Shown: piece by piece, positions 1 to 6,107 of the stretch
Layout: every line of letters starts with the position of its first letter
Position numbering within the stretch: the first letter of the stretch is position 1
Assembly: GCA_902495075.1 (NCBI GenBank)
Contig: CABUVO010000056.1
Location: 1-12,574, forward strand
Length of the DNA: 12,574 bases
Reading direction: 5' to 3'
Origin: an uncultured Porphyromonadaceae bacterium
GTDB lineage: Bacteria > Bacteroidota > Bacteroidia > Bacteroidales > Muribaculaceae
Made by a program: the position numbers and the translations under genes
Notes under the pieces: model-generated
The model's input: the letters and a program-made list of their open reading frames with translations, nothing else
Database searches by the model: none
Told to the model about the DNA's origin: nothing

Positions 1-208
1 ACGACATTTTGAAAATAAGAAGCGTTATGCTCATCTTGTAACTTGAAAACCTGAGAGCCTTTCAAATTTGATGCAAGAGATAGCATAGTGGTTCTCACGC
101 ATACGGCGTGGGCTGCTATTGTTATATCTTCATCATAGGCTTTCTCAGGGCCGTCAAGTTAGATTGACATAGATAGTCCACGCTTATGTATCTAATAACA
201 CGCATCAT
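1..208 (-). pseudogene. Frameshifted, truncated small gene leaving the left edge (unrecognised product)
   Basis: Read on the minus strand from the double ATG at 208-203, one frame gives MMRVIRYISVDYLCQSNLT. From about position 158 the -1 frame continues with GPEKAYDEDITIAAHAV and stays open to position 1 with a normal amino-acid mix. The second frame has a stop (159-161) just before it and no good start of its own. The first frame reaches a stop soon after the junction. Restoring a single G in the GG run near 151-153 joins them as ...NLTGPEKAYDED.... This is what I would expect from a one-base deletion or a base-call error. The gene would be divergent from the DUF3795 gene at 231. I do not recognise the family. 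No in-frame slippery heptamer is seen, so programmed frameshifting is unlikely. The real C-terminus lies outside the window. Confidence 0.45.
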
Positions 209-218
209 CAGACTGTGG

Positions 219-226
219 TGCATTTG
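219..226 (+). promoter_or_regulatory. Weak candidate -7 element (TGCATTTG) before the DUF3795 gene
   Basis: TGCATTTG matches the Bacteroidota -7 consensus TAnnTTTG except at the second base. It ends 4 bases before the ATG at 231. No TTG is seen at the expected -33 distance. The spacing to the start codon is like that of the stronger candidates at 11986 and 11065, but on its own this match is weak. Confidence 0.25.
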
Positions 227-230
227 ATAT

Positions 231-518
231 ATGAAGAATATCGAAGCAAATAAAGAACTCATAGCGGCATGCGGCCTCTACTGCGGCGCGTGCCGTAAGT
301 ATCTGTCGGACAAATGCCCCGGTTGCCATAATAACCAAAAGGCTTCGTGGTGCAAGATAAGGTCTTGCGCTATAGGTAATGGTTATCACTCTTGTGCCGA
401 ATGCTCCAAGGATGTAAGCGAGTGTAAGATATATTCCAATTTCATAGGAAAGATATTTGCCTTTCTTTTCAGATCAGACCGTCCGGCTTGCATCCGCTAC
501 ATCCGCGAGCATGGCTAA
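231..518 (+). CDS. DUF3795 family cysteine-rich small protein
   Basis: This 95-residue protein has the hallmark opening of DUF3795, CGLYCGACRKY at residues 14-24. It continues with CPGC (29-32), WCKIRSC (40-46) and HSCAECS (53-59), then further cysteines at 65 and 87. The many paired cysteines suggest metal binding, either zinc or an iron-sulfur centre, but no member of the family has an established function that I can name. There is no signal peptide, so it should be cytosolic. The length is usual for the short members of the family. It lies 61 bases before the YciI-like gene on the same strand and may be the first gene of that transcription unit or stand alone. The ATG at 231 fits the usual short N-terminus. 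Confidence 0.85.
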   Translation: MKNIEANKELIAACGLYCGACRKYLSDKCPGCHNNQKASWCKIRSCAIGNGYHSCAECSKDVSECKIYSNFIGKIFAFLFRSDRPACIRYIREHG

Positions 519-541
519 CAAGCTTTCGTCGAGGAAATGAC

Positions 542-573
542 TAAACGTAAATGTCAGACAATTAAACGTAAAT
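542..573 (+). repeat. 11-bp direct repeat TAAACGTAAAT, copies 21 bp apart; candidate operator
   Basis: TAAACGTAAAT occurs exactly at 542-552 and 563-573, a 21-bp period (two helical turns), ending 6 bases before the YciI-like start codon. Direct repeats at about this period are the classic layout of AraC-family binding sites, and an AraC-type regulator is the fourth gene of the operon that follows. The regulatory role is inference. No clear -7 element was found between 519 and 579, so the promoter position is unknown. Confidence 0.45.
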
Positions 574-579
574 AAGACT

Positions 580-867
580 ATGTTTATCGCAATATTAACA
601 TATAAGAAACCGTTGAGCGACGTTGACCGCTTTCTTCAGGCGCATCGCGAATACCTTGCTAAGCATTATGCCGCAGGTGACTTCATTGCTTCCGGTCCGC
701 AGACACCTCGTGTGGGTGGAGTGATTATGATTAAGGCCGACAACCGCGCAACGGTGGATGCCATCATTGCAAAAGACCCGTTCAACATCAACGGCATCGC
801 CGACTATCAGATTGTGGAGTTTACTCCGACAATGTTCTGCGATGATACTCTCAAACCCATTCTCTGA
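580..867 (+). CDS. YciI-like domain protein
   Basis: This 95-residue protein matches the YciI-like family, a small ferredoxin-fold (dimeric alpha/beta barrel) family. Visible signatures are the N-terminal strand MFIAILTYKKPL, AHREYL with His22, AAGDFIASGP with Asp34 and GP at 39-40, and AKDPF with Asp66 followed by the closing strand DYQIVEFTP. The His/Asp pair (H22, D34) is the conserved polar pair proposed as an active site in this family. Substrates are mostly unknown, although some relatives are dehalogenase-like or peroxidase-like. It is cytosolic. The stop is only two bases before the tautomerase start, so the two are translated from one message. The ATG at 580 gives the standard N-terminus. 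Family assignment is firm; any biochemical role is not. Confidence 0.85.
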   Translation: MFIAILTYKKPLSDVDRFLQAHREYLAKHYAAGDFIASGPQTPRVGGVIMIKADNRATVDAIIAKDPFNINGIADYQIVEFTPTMFCDDTLKPIL

Positions 868-869
868 TT

Positions 870-1070
870 ATGCCATACATATCAATCGAAAGCGGAAAGC
901 TGACAGCAGAACAGAAAAAACAACTGATTGAGCGGCTGACAGCAACAGCATCCGAGATAACCCACATCCCGGAACAGTTCTTCACTGTCACCATCAAGGA
1001 ACTGCCAGACGAGAACTTCGGTATCGGCGGTAGATCCATTGACGATATTAAACGCGATTACAAACCATGA
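870..1070 (+). CDS. 4-oxalocrotonate tautomerase family protein
   Basis: This is a 66-residue protein beginning Met-Pro. After Met removal the N-terminal proline is the catalytic base of the tautomerase superfamily. The pattern ends with NFGIGG at residues 49-54, matching the FGIGG segment of the classic 62-residue 4-oxalocrotonate tautomerases. By my alignment the arginine at classic position 11 is replaced by lysine (residue 10). The one at classic position 39 is replaced by threonine (residue 39 here). The substrate is therefore unlikely to be the classic 2-hydroxymuconate diacid. Such small proteins form hexamers or dimers in the cytosol. The gene starts 2 bases after the YciI-like gene and its stop overlaps the GrpB start in ATGA. 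The real substrate cannot be read from the sequence. Confidence 0.85.
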   Translation: MPYISIESGKLTAEQKKQLIERLTATASEITHIPEQFFTVTIKELPDENFGIGGRSIDDIKRDYKP

Positions 1071-1621
1071 GTCAAAGGAATCTTAAAGATATGACTCTTG
1101 CAGAACTATGGGAACTATTCCCAATAGTGGTGGCTGCATATGATCCTGATTGGCCGGAATGGGCGAATGAAGAAATATTGGAGCTATCAGCATTGCTAAA
1201 AGATTACAGCCCGATTATCACCCATATAGGCAGCACGGCCATTCCGAATATTCAGGCAAAACCTATAATTGACATTCTTGTCGAGTTAAATCCTGATGTC
1301 GACTGGTCACGAATCAAAGGAAGAATGGAAACAGCGGGATATATCTGTATGTCAAATTCAGAAAATCGTATGAGTTTTAACAAAGGCTATACTCCCGCCG
1401 GGTATGCCGACAAGGTTTTTCATATCCATTTTCACAGAGCCGGTGACAATGATGAAAAACGTTTCCGCGATTATCTGATAACACATCCTGAAGTTGCTAA
1501 AGAATATGAGAAATTAAAATTATCACTGCTTCCTAAATACAGAAACGACCGCGACGGATACACAGAAGCTAAAACAGCGTTTGTAAGGAGTGTCGTTGAT
1601 ATTGCCAAGAAACACCGATGA
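1067..1621 (+). CDS. GrpB/UPF0157 family protein (nucleotidyltransferase-fold)
   Basis: This 184-residue protein has the UPF0157/GrpB hallmarks. These are YDPDWPEWANEE near residues 25-36, HIGSTAIP at 53-60, KPIIDILVEL at 65-74, FHIHFH in the middle, FRDYLITHPEVAKEYEKLK and the late YTEAKTAFV. HIGST and the DI pair resemble the nucleotide-binding GS and metal-binding acidic residues of the polymerase-beta nucleotidyltransferase superfamily, to which the family is assigned. The C-terminal domain of some CoaE proteins is related. No reaction is firmly established. The N-terminal MTLAELWELFPI extension looks natural. It overlaps its upstream and downstream genes by 4 bases each (ATGA), so translation is coupled to the tautomerase and the AraC regulator. 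Confidence 0.85.
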   Translation: MSQRNLKDMTLAELWELFPIVVAAYDPDWPEWANEEILELSALLKDYSPIITHIGSTAIPNIQAKPIIDILVELNPDVDWSRIKGRMETAGYICMSNSENRMSFNKGYTPAGYADKVFHIHFHRAGDNDEKRFRDYLITHPEVAKEYEKLKLSLLPKYRNDRDGYTEAKTAFVRSVVDIAKKHR

Positions 1622-2400
1622 TAATCTTTCAACCGAGAGAGGAGTTGCGCTCTTATGTGCGCTATTACTGGGTGCTGGAAAGCAATGAGCCTTTCATCAT
1701 TCTGACGTTCCCTATCGGTTGCCCTCAGATTATATTTCACAGAAAAACGCCTCTGTATATTCCCGAACTTGATAAAAGCCAGAGCAAATTCACCATTAGT
1801 GGTCAGGTAAATTTCCCGGCTCATATCCAGTCAGACGGTAGATTGGATATGATTGTGGCAGTGTTCTATCCTCATACTATCGGTATGTTTATAGATACAC
1901 CGCCATCTTCATTCTACAATATGGAAATATCCGGATATGATATTGAAAACCGCCAGCTCAATGAAATTGCGCGAATTATCTTCGAAAGCGAAGACCATAA
2001 TGAATGTATATCCGTTTTGGAGAAATACCTGATGTCAAAGATAAAACCGGTCTTGAATATATCTCGAATTGGCGAATCTATCAAGGCAATTTTCCACATA
2101 CCTTCCATGACTGTACGCTCACTTGCTGACATTGCTTGTCTTAGTAAGAGGCAGTATGAACGGATATTTAGTGAAACGGTGGGTATGAATCCAAAGGAGT
2201 ATTCTCGGGTTGTGAGGTTCCAAAAAGCATTGTGGCTAATGCAGAATGGCGAACTGAACTATGCCGGAATAGCTTCCGCCTGCGGCTTCTCAGACCAGTC
2301 GCATTTTATCAGAAATTTCAAGTCAATGAGCGGATATACTCCCCGGACACTCAATCAATACTGCAATCCTTATTCAGATTTGTTTACTAACCCGAGGTAA
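1618..2400 (+). CDS. AraC-family transcriptional regulator
   Basis: This 260-residue protein has a C-terminal AraC/XylS DNA-binding domain. The first helix-turn-helix is at about residues 168-189 (SLADIACLSKRQYERIF). The second is at about 215-240, with ASACGFSDQSHFIRNFK followed by the typical GYTPRT. The N-terminal 150 residues resemble the ligand-sensing half of short AraC-type regulators with an N-terminal (F)QPREELRSYVRYYWVLE motif. The ligand is not predictable. The start codon overlaps the GrpB stop (ATGA), which puts the regulator in the same operon as the YciI-like, tautomerase and GrpB genes. Autoregulation is plausible because a 21-bp-spaced direct repeat lies at the operon's 5' end (542-573). 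The next gene downstream has its own promoter and could be another target. Confidence 0.9.
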   Translation: MIIFQPREELRSYVRYYWVLESNEPFIILTFPIGCPQIIFHRKTPLYIPELDKSQSKFTISGQVNFPAHIQSDGRLDMIVAVFYPHTIGMFIDTPPSSFYNMEISGYDIENRQLNEIARIIFESEDHNECISVLEKYLMSKIKPVLNISRIGESIKAIFHIPSMTVRSLADIACLSKRQYERIFSETVGMNPKEYSRVVRFQKALWLMQNGELNYAGIASACGFSDQSHFIRNFKSMSGYTPRTLNQYCNPYSDLFTNPR

Positions 2401-2437
2401 TGTCGCTTTTGTTCTATTACAGAAGAAAAGACCGGAG

Positions 2438-2445
2438 TAACTTTG
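2438..2445 (+). promoter_or_regulatory. Bacteroidota -7 promoter element for the CatA-like gene
   Basis: TAACTTTG is a full match to TAnnTTTG and is followed by C, as is common. It ends 10 bases before the ATG at 2456. No TTG is found 19-21 bases upstream, so only the -7 half is supported. The 5' untranslated leader would be only about 7 bases. Confidence 0.55.
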
Positions 2446-2455
2446 CATCAAAAAA

Positions 2456-3073
2456 ATGATGCAAGAAATAAATCCTAAGGATACCACAAGGGCATACGCC
2501 TTTGAGATGTGGATGAAGGCACCGATGCCTATGGTGACACTTATCAAGACCCTCGATGTTACCCGGCTTCGCCACATAAGCAAAAAACGAGACTTGAAAT
2601 TCAATATGCTGATGTGCTGGTGTATAGGGAAAGCTGCTACACAGATAAAGGAATTCTATATGCTGCCTGTCGGAGAGAAACTAATCCAGTATGATTCTTT
2701 GGCGGTAAATACGATTGTCACTAACTCTGCGGGTGAAGTCAGCTCATGCGATGTGCCTTTCAGCAAGAATCTCTATCAGTTCAATGAGGATTACTTACGG
2801 CTGACTGCACAGGTTGCCGAAACTAACGAAAATTATGACATTGCTGATAGAATGGTTATCGGCACATCCGCTTTGGCAAAATATGAAATAGACGGAGCCA
2901 TCGGAATGTATAGCGGCATATTCAACAATCCCTTTATGATATGGGGTGGCTACCGAAAGTCTTGGTTCAAAACTCTACTGACAGTCTCCTTTCAGTTCCA
3001 CCACACCCAGATGGACGGTGCGCACGCGGCCCAATTCCTTAATCTTCTGCAAAAAGAAATTGAAGAATTATAG
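2456..3073 (+). CDS. CatA-like O-acetyltransferase (chloramphenicol acetyltransferase fold)
   Basis: This 205-residue protein resembles the chloramphenicol acetyltransferase fold. Near the C-terminus it has FHHTQMDGAHAAQFL, the HHxxxDG motif. His183 is in the place of the catalytic histidine and Asp187 of the structural aspartate. Members use acetyl-CoA to acetylate a hydroxyl group and work as trimers. The N-terminus MQEINPKDTTRAYAFEMW, then PMPMVTLIKTLDVT and FNMLMCWCIGKAA, fits the Bacteroidales CatA-like group rather than the characterised resistance enzymes, so chloramphenicol resistance should not be assumed. The start is MM at 2456-2461; the second ATG is also possible. The gene lies 55 bases after the AraC regulator, with its own -7 element, and ends in a hairpin-rich region. 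The true substrate is unknown. Confidence 0.85.
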   Translation: MMQEINPKDTTRAYAFEMWMKAPMPMVTLIKTLDVTRLRHISKKRDLKFNMLMCWCIGKAATQIKEFYMLPVGEKLIQYDSLAVNTIVTNSAGEVSSCDVPFSKNLYQFNEDYLRLTAQVAETNENYDIADRMVIGTSALAKYEIDGAIGMYSGIFNNPFMIWGGYRKSWFKTLLTVSFQFHHTQMDGAHAAQFLNLLQKEIEEL

Positions 3074-3207
3074 GATAACGCCCCCGAGGGGGGAGTAGAG
3101 GCTTCTCTCAGTGGCGTTATTGGTTAGTGTAGTTCCGGCCCTGTGCGCCGTTGTTTGGCTTTGCGGTGAGTATTGATTGCTTCGCAACCGCATACCGGCT
3201 TCGCCGA
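3074..3207. other. Gene-free stretch with two folded segments
   Basis: No gene is seen here. Just after the CatA-like stop, ATAACGCC (3075-3082) can pair with GGCGTTAT (3113-3120), enclosing C-rich, G-rich and GAG/CTC segments. No T-run follows, so this is not a standard intrinsic terminator, though it may still protect or end the message. A second set at 3166-3225 has two tight stems with TTC loops, TTGC/GCAA (3177-3187) and CGGC/GCCG (3196-3206). They are flanked by GATTG (3175-3179) and CAATC (3217-3221). Confidence 0.4.
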
Positions 3208-3539
3208 CTAATGCTTCAATCTCACTCGCGAACGTTGTTTCTGCTCTTCGCGATAACGGCTGCGGGCTTTGTCAAAGGTTAGACCGGGATGACGGCTCAA
3301 CCACAATTTGAAATCATCCGGTAGGGCTGTTTCAAGAGTGAGGTCTTCATCTTGAATCTGTGCGCCACCTGTATCTCGCCTTGTCGCAGCCATGCGGAAA
3401 GAGCATAAGGATCACCTGCCTCAGCAAGGATGTCGGTGGCTGTTGATATGACCTTAACGGACATTCCGTCAAAGACGGTCTGACAGAATACCTCGCGTTG
3501 TTCCTGCGGCAGTTCGGAGAGAGCCACATCAAGTTCTTC
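3208..3539 (-). pseudogene. Decayed composite fragment: sigma-70 region 4 joined to unrelated sequence
   Basis: From 3539 downward the minus strand encodes EELDVALSELPQEQREVF and then FDGMSVKVIS. This is a clear match to ECF/sigma-70 region 4 (LPxxQREVF...GMSxKEIS). It begins directly after a stop, so regions 2 and 3 are missing, and the expected second helix of region 4 is absent. After about 3429 the frame changes character to DPYALSAWLRQGEIQVA, whose AWLRxGE resembles the linker of XRE-ImmA/IrrE proteins; that match is tentative. Near 3361-3369 the coding look moves to another frame (QIQDEDLTLETALPDDFKLW ... RSRYREEQKQ) and ends at 3208. I read this as at least two broken genes fused by rearrangement plus a frameshift, not a working gene. 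Confidence 0.5.
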
Positions 3540-3578
3540 TCACACAACCATAACGCCATCACTGCAACACCGGCTAAT

Positions 3579-3752
3579 ATGGTAGCTAACTGGTATAATC
3601 TTGGCGATGGTGAATTTGTAGGAGAGATGCATATTGATTATACCACAGCACTCAAATATACCGAGTGTTTAATCCATTACACATGGTACTGTTGTTGCAA
3701 AAAAATAAAGAGGCTATTGCAAGCCTCTTTATTTTGCTATATCATCGTTTGA
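3579..3752 (+). pseudogene. Possible gene remnant on the plus strand
   Basis: The plus strand reads MVANWYNLGDGEFVGEMH and then IDYTTALKYTECLIHYTWY, with the look of real protein. The frame is also open upstream, where it runs antisense through the sigma fragment, so the true left end is unclear. Its last 17 or so residues are encoded by the terminator stem at 3702-3735, which means the natural stop has probably been lost or the frame is accidental. No family is recognised and no promoter is visible. Confidence 0.25.
3702..3735 (-). terminator. Strong, probably bidirectional intrinsic terminator after rmlA
   Basis: A perfect 14-bp stem, AAAATAAAGAGGCT (3702-3715) against AGCCTCTTTATTTT (3722-3735), encloses a 6-base loop. 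On the minus strand it is followed by a run of seven T residues (A-run 3699-3705 on the plus strand). It lies 18 bases past the rmlA stop. In the plus direction it ends TTTATTTT, so it may also stop transcription coming from the remnant region. Confidence 0.85.
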
Positions 3753-3753
3753 A

Positions 3754-4659
3754 TCAGTCAAGATTGGAATAACCGGTGCGGTCGATTTCCTCAACCACTT
3801 TCAGGAGGTAGCGACCGTATTCATTTTTTGCCATGGGGGCGGCTACTTCTTTAAGTTTTTCTGATGAGATCCAGCCTTGGCGGTAGGCGATACCTTCGAT
3901 GCAACCTATCTTCAGACCCTGTCTCTTTTCAAGAACTTCAACATATATCGAAGCTTCGGCAAGAGAATCATGTGTGCCGGTGTCGAGCCATGCGAAGCCG
4001 CGCGGAAGAGTTTTCACTTTCAGTTTTCCACGGTCGAGGAATTCCTGATTTACGGTAGTTATTTCCAATTCGCCGCGGGCAGAGGGTTTTATGTTGGCAG
4101 CAACATCCACAACTTCATTGGGATAGAAATAGAGTCCTACGACAGCATAGTTGCTCTTTGGTTTCTGTGGCTTTTCCTCTATAGAAAGGCAATTGCCGTC
4201 TTTGTCGAATTCGGCTACTCCATAACGCTCTGGATCATCAACCCAATATCCGAACACTGTGGCTTCTCCATTTTTCTCAGCTGTTGCTACAGCATCCTTG
4301 AGAATTCCAGAGAAGCCGGCTCCATGAAATATATTGTCGCCGAGCACAAGGCAGGCACTGTCATCGCCGATAAAGTCTTTACCTATGATAAAAGCCTGGG
4401 CAAGACCATCGGGAGAAGGCTGCTCGGCATATTCAAGATGAACGCCAAAATCAGAACCGTCACCGAGGAGACGTTTGAATCCGGGAAGATCTTGAGGAGT
4501 AGAAATTATGAGGATATCGCGGATACCTGCCATCATGAGGGTAGATATCGGATAGTATACCATCGGTTTATCATAGATGGGAAGCATCTGCTTGCTGACA
4601 CCTTTTGTAATCGGATATAAACGGGTGCCGGATCCTCCGGCAAGAACTATTCCTTTCAT
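3754..4659 (-). CDS. rmlA: Glucose-1-phosphate thymidylyltransferase RmlA
   Basis: This 301-residue enzyme makes dTDP-glucose from glucose 1-phosphate and dTTP, the first step toward dTDP-L-rhamnose and related surface sugars. The nucleotide-binding loop GGSGTRLYPITKGVSKQ is at residues 8-24, with Lys23 in it, followed by MLPIYDKPMVYYPISTLM. The metal/nucleotide site LVLGDNIFHG has Asp108. The EEKPQKPKSNYAVVGLYFY segment and the sugar-site WLDTGTHDSL are present. The length and C-terminus are typical of the RmlA/RfbA type, and it is cytosolic. It stands alone here, without rmlB, rmlC or rmlD beside it, with its own -7 element upstream and a strong terminator just downstream. It lies 98 bases after the biotin operon with no clear terminator between, so some read-through from the bio genes is possible. 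Confidence 0.97.
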   Translation of the reverse strand: MKGIVLAGGSGTRLYPITKGVSKQMLPIYDKPMVYYPISTLMMAGIRDILIISTPQDLPGFKRLLGDGSDFGVHLEYAEQPSPDGLAQAFIIGKDFIGDDSACLVLGDNIFHGAGFSGILKDAVATAEKNGEATVFGYWVDDPERYGVAEFDKDGNCLSIEEKPQKPKSNYAVVGLYFYPNEVVDVAANIKPSARGELEITTVNQEFLDRGKLKVKTLPRGFAWLDTGTHDSLAEASIYVEVLEKRQGLKIGCIEGIAYRQGWISSEKLKEVAAPMAKNEYGRYLLKVVEEIDRTGYSNLD

Positions 4660-4706
4660 AAATGTGTAAATAACTGTCTAAATTTTCAATATATCTGTTA
4701 ATCCTG

Positions 4707-4714
4707 CAAATATA
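4707..4714 (-). promoter_or_regulatory. -7 promoter element for rmlA
   Basis: On the minus strand TATATTTG, followed by C, matches TAnnTTTG fully. It would start transcription about 44 bases before the rmlA ATG. A GTG 19 bases upstream is a weak stand-in for the -33 TTG. This suggests that rmlA is transcribed independently of the biotin operon. Confidence 0.5.
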
Positions 4715-4757
4715 CTCAATTTCTTTATATCTTCACTATGATTTGTAATATTATTTT

Positions 4758-6107
4758 TTACTCACGGCGCGTTGCTGTGATGTAGATAGGGTGGTAGGTG
4801 ATTGTGTGGATGCTGCGGAGGGCAGCAGGGGAGATGTGGGGAGAAGGAGCTGATCCGGCAACGCCGGTATGCTTCAGATGTATCAGCAGTTCGCGGGGGG
4901 AGGAGAATTCCAGGTGTATTTCTTCCGTGTGTATTTTAATATCATTGAAATATTTTTCCAACCACTCTCTATATTCAGTTTCAGTGTGATAATGAATTGG
5001 AGAGGGACGCAATGCATCTAATTCTCCAAGATTTCCCGGTAGAAAACTTGAAAGCACTACTACACCTCCCGGTCGTAACGATTTACTGCAGTTATAAAGA
5101 AACTCCGGAATATTGGAAAACCACTGTATGGTGGATGATGATAGAATACAATCGTATTTATCCCCGCATTCTCTCATCCATTTTTCAGCATCCTCGCAAA
5201 AATATATCTCCTTGTCAGCGACATTCATGGGGCGGAGAGGGGCAATGTCTACAAAATGCACTTCTGAGGGTTTCAATACTCTGGCATATTTGTCTGTAAA
5301 CAGTCCTGTACCGGGACCAATCTCAAGGATTTTTGCCCCTGTAGGAATGTTAAGTGTTGACAATAGTCCTGTCAGAGTATTTACGATCATCCGTTGCGCT
5401 CTTGCATTGTCGTTATATGTGTTATGTGCGTCATGAAAGCGTTTTGCGATAGTATCATAATCCGGAATAACAGACTTGACGATATCCCGCAAAGGAATAT
5501 AGTGGGCATTCGGCAGTGTTACAATTTCAACGCCAATTTTGTTCCAGCATCGTTCCATATTTGCCGGTGGAAAAATCTTGTCATCAGTGCCGATGTATGC
5601 TCGTCGCCAAGGCAACTCGTTGTTGGGAACATCAAGTAAGCCGATAAGGTATAGTTGTTTCTTTAGGGAAACAATCTCATCTTCGCTGAAATCAGTATCA
5701 AACACACGGCGGAAGGTATCAGCATCAGGAGCCATGCGACGTCTGAATTTTTTTAGATTCCGAGCATCGAGGTTTTCAGCCGTGCCATTATAGATCGCCA
5801 CAGGTATTCCTTCCTCGTTATCAACAGGATTCAATGTGCCGTTGATTGCATAAGCAGCTGTAATTTTATTTGACGGAAGTGTTATGGCTGCTATTCTTAC
5901 ACCCAATGACCAGGCAAACACCCATACTGTGGAATATTTATCTAAAAACGAGAAATCAAGATTCAGGTTGTCATAATCGTATATAACAGCTACATCCCAT
6001 CCGGTCATGCGCACATCTTCATAGAGCGACGGGGCTGTGCTCCAACCCGCAAAGATGAGAATCAGAGAACTGTTTCCAGGATTATGACTGATAAATTCAA
6101 TCTTCAT
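4758..6107 (-). CDS. bioGC: Fused BioG-BioC: pimeloyl-ACP methyl ester esterase and malonyl-ACP O-methyltransferase
   Basis: This 449-residue fusion carries two steps of pimelate synthesis. Residues 1 to about 215 are a BioG (DUF452) hydrolase. It has FAGWST at 19-24, the nucleophile elbow AWSLG with Ser67, the acid region GTDDKIFP with Asp175/176, and NAHYIP with His202. From about 220 follows BioC, a class I methyltransferase with the SAM-binding ILEIGPGTGLF (260-270), FVDIAPL (285-291) and SSSTIQWFSNIPEF (323-336). BioC caps malonyl-ACP with a methyl group so fatty-acid synthesis will extend it, and BioG removes the methyl group from pimeloyl-ACP. BioG-BioC fusions are known in Bacteroidota. 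The start ATG overlaps the bioF stop by 11 bases, giving translational coupling. All catalytic residues I looked for are present. Confidence 0.93.
   Translation of the reverse strand: MKIEFISHNPGNSSLILIFAGWSTAPSLYEDVRMTGWDVAVIYDYDNLNLDFSFLDKYSTVWVFAWSLGVRIAAITLPSNKITAAYAINGTLNPVDNEEGIPVAIYNGTAENLDARNLKKFRRRMAPDADTFRRVFDTDFSEDEIVSLKKQLYLIGLLDVPNNELPWRRAYIGTDDKIFPPANMERCWNKIGVEIVTLPNAHYIPLRDIVKSVIPDYDTIAKRFHDAHNTYNDNARAQRMIVNTLTGLLSTLNIPTGAKILEIGPGTGLFTDKYARVLKPSEVHFVDIAPLRPMNVADKEIYFCEDAEKWMRECGDKYDCILSSSTIQWFSNIPEFLYNCSKSLRPGGVVVLSSFLPGNLGELDALRPSPIHYHTETEYREWLEKYFNDIKIHTEEIHLEFSSPRELLIHLKHTGVAGSAPSPHISPAALRSIHTITYHPIYITATRRE

Noticed and set aside
80..119. Two-part foldback ATAGCA/TGCTAT around CACGC/GCGTG, looking like an RNA element
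   Set aside because: The same bases form a good protein frame on the minus strand, which explains them better; no support for a separate RNA.
145..165. Programmed -1 frameshift joining the two frames of the left-edge gene
   Set aside because: No X XXY YYZ slippery heptamer in frame. A one-base deletion in a G run is simpler.
2456..3073. Calling the CatA-like protein a chloramphenicol resistance gene
   Set aside because: It has the HHxxxDG motif, but its sequence fits the CatA-like group of unknown substrate rather than a characterised resistance enzyme.
3075..3130. Integron attC-like site after the CatA-like gene
   Set aside because: The arms do not match the RYYYAAC/GTTRRRY core sites, no integrase is seen, and the upstream genes overlap in an operon instead of sitting as single cassettes.
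3877..4620. 247-codon plus-strand open frame
   Set aside because: It lies wholly antisense to rmlA, whose protein is unmistakable; the antisense frame has no recognisable motifs.
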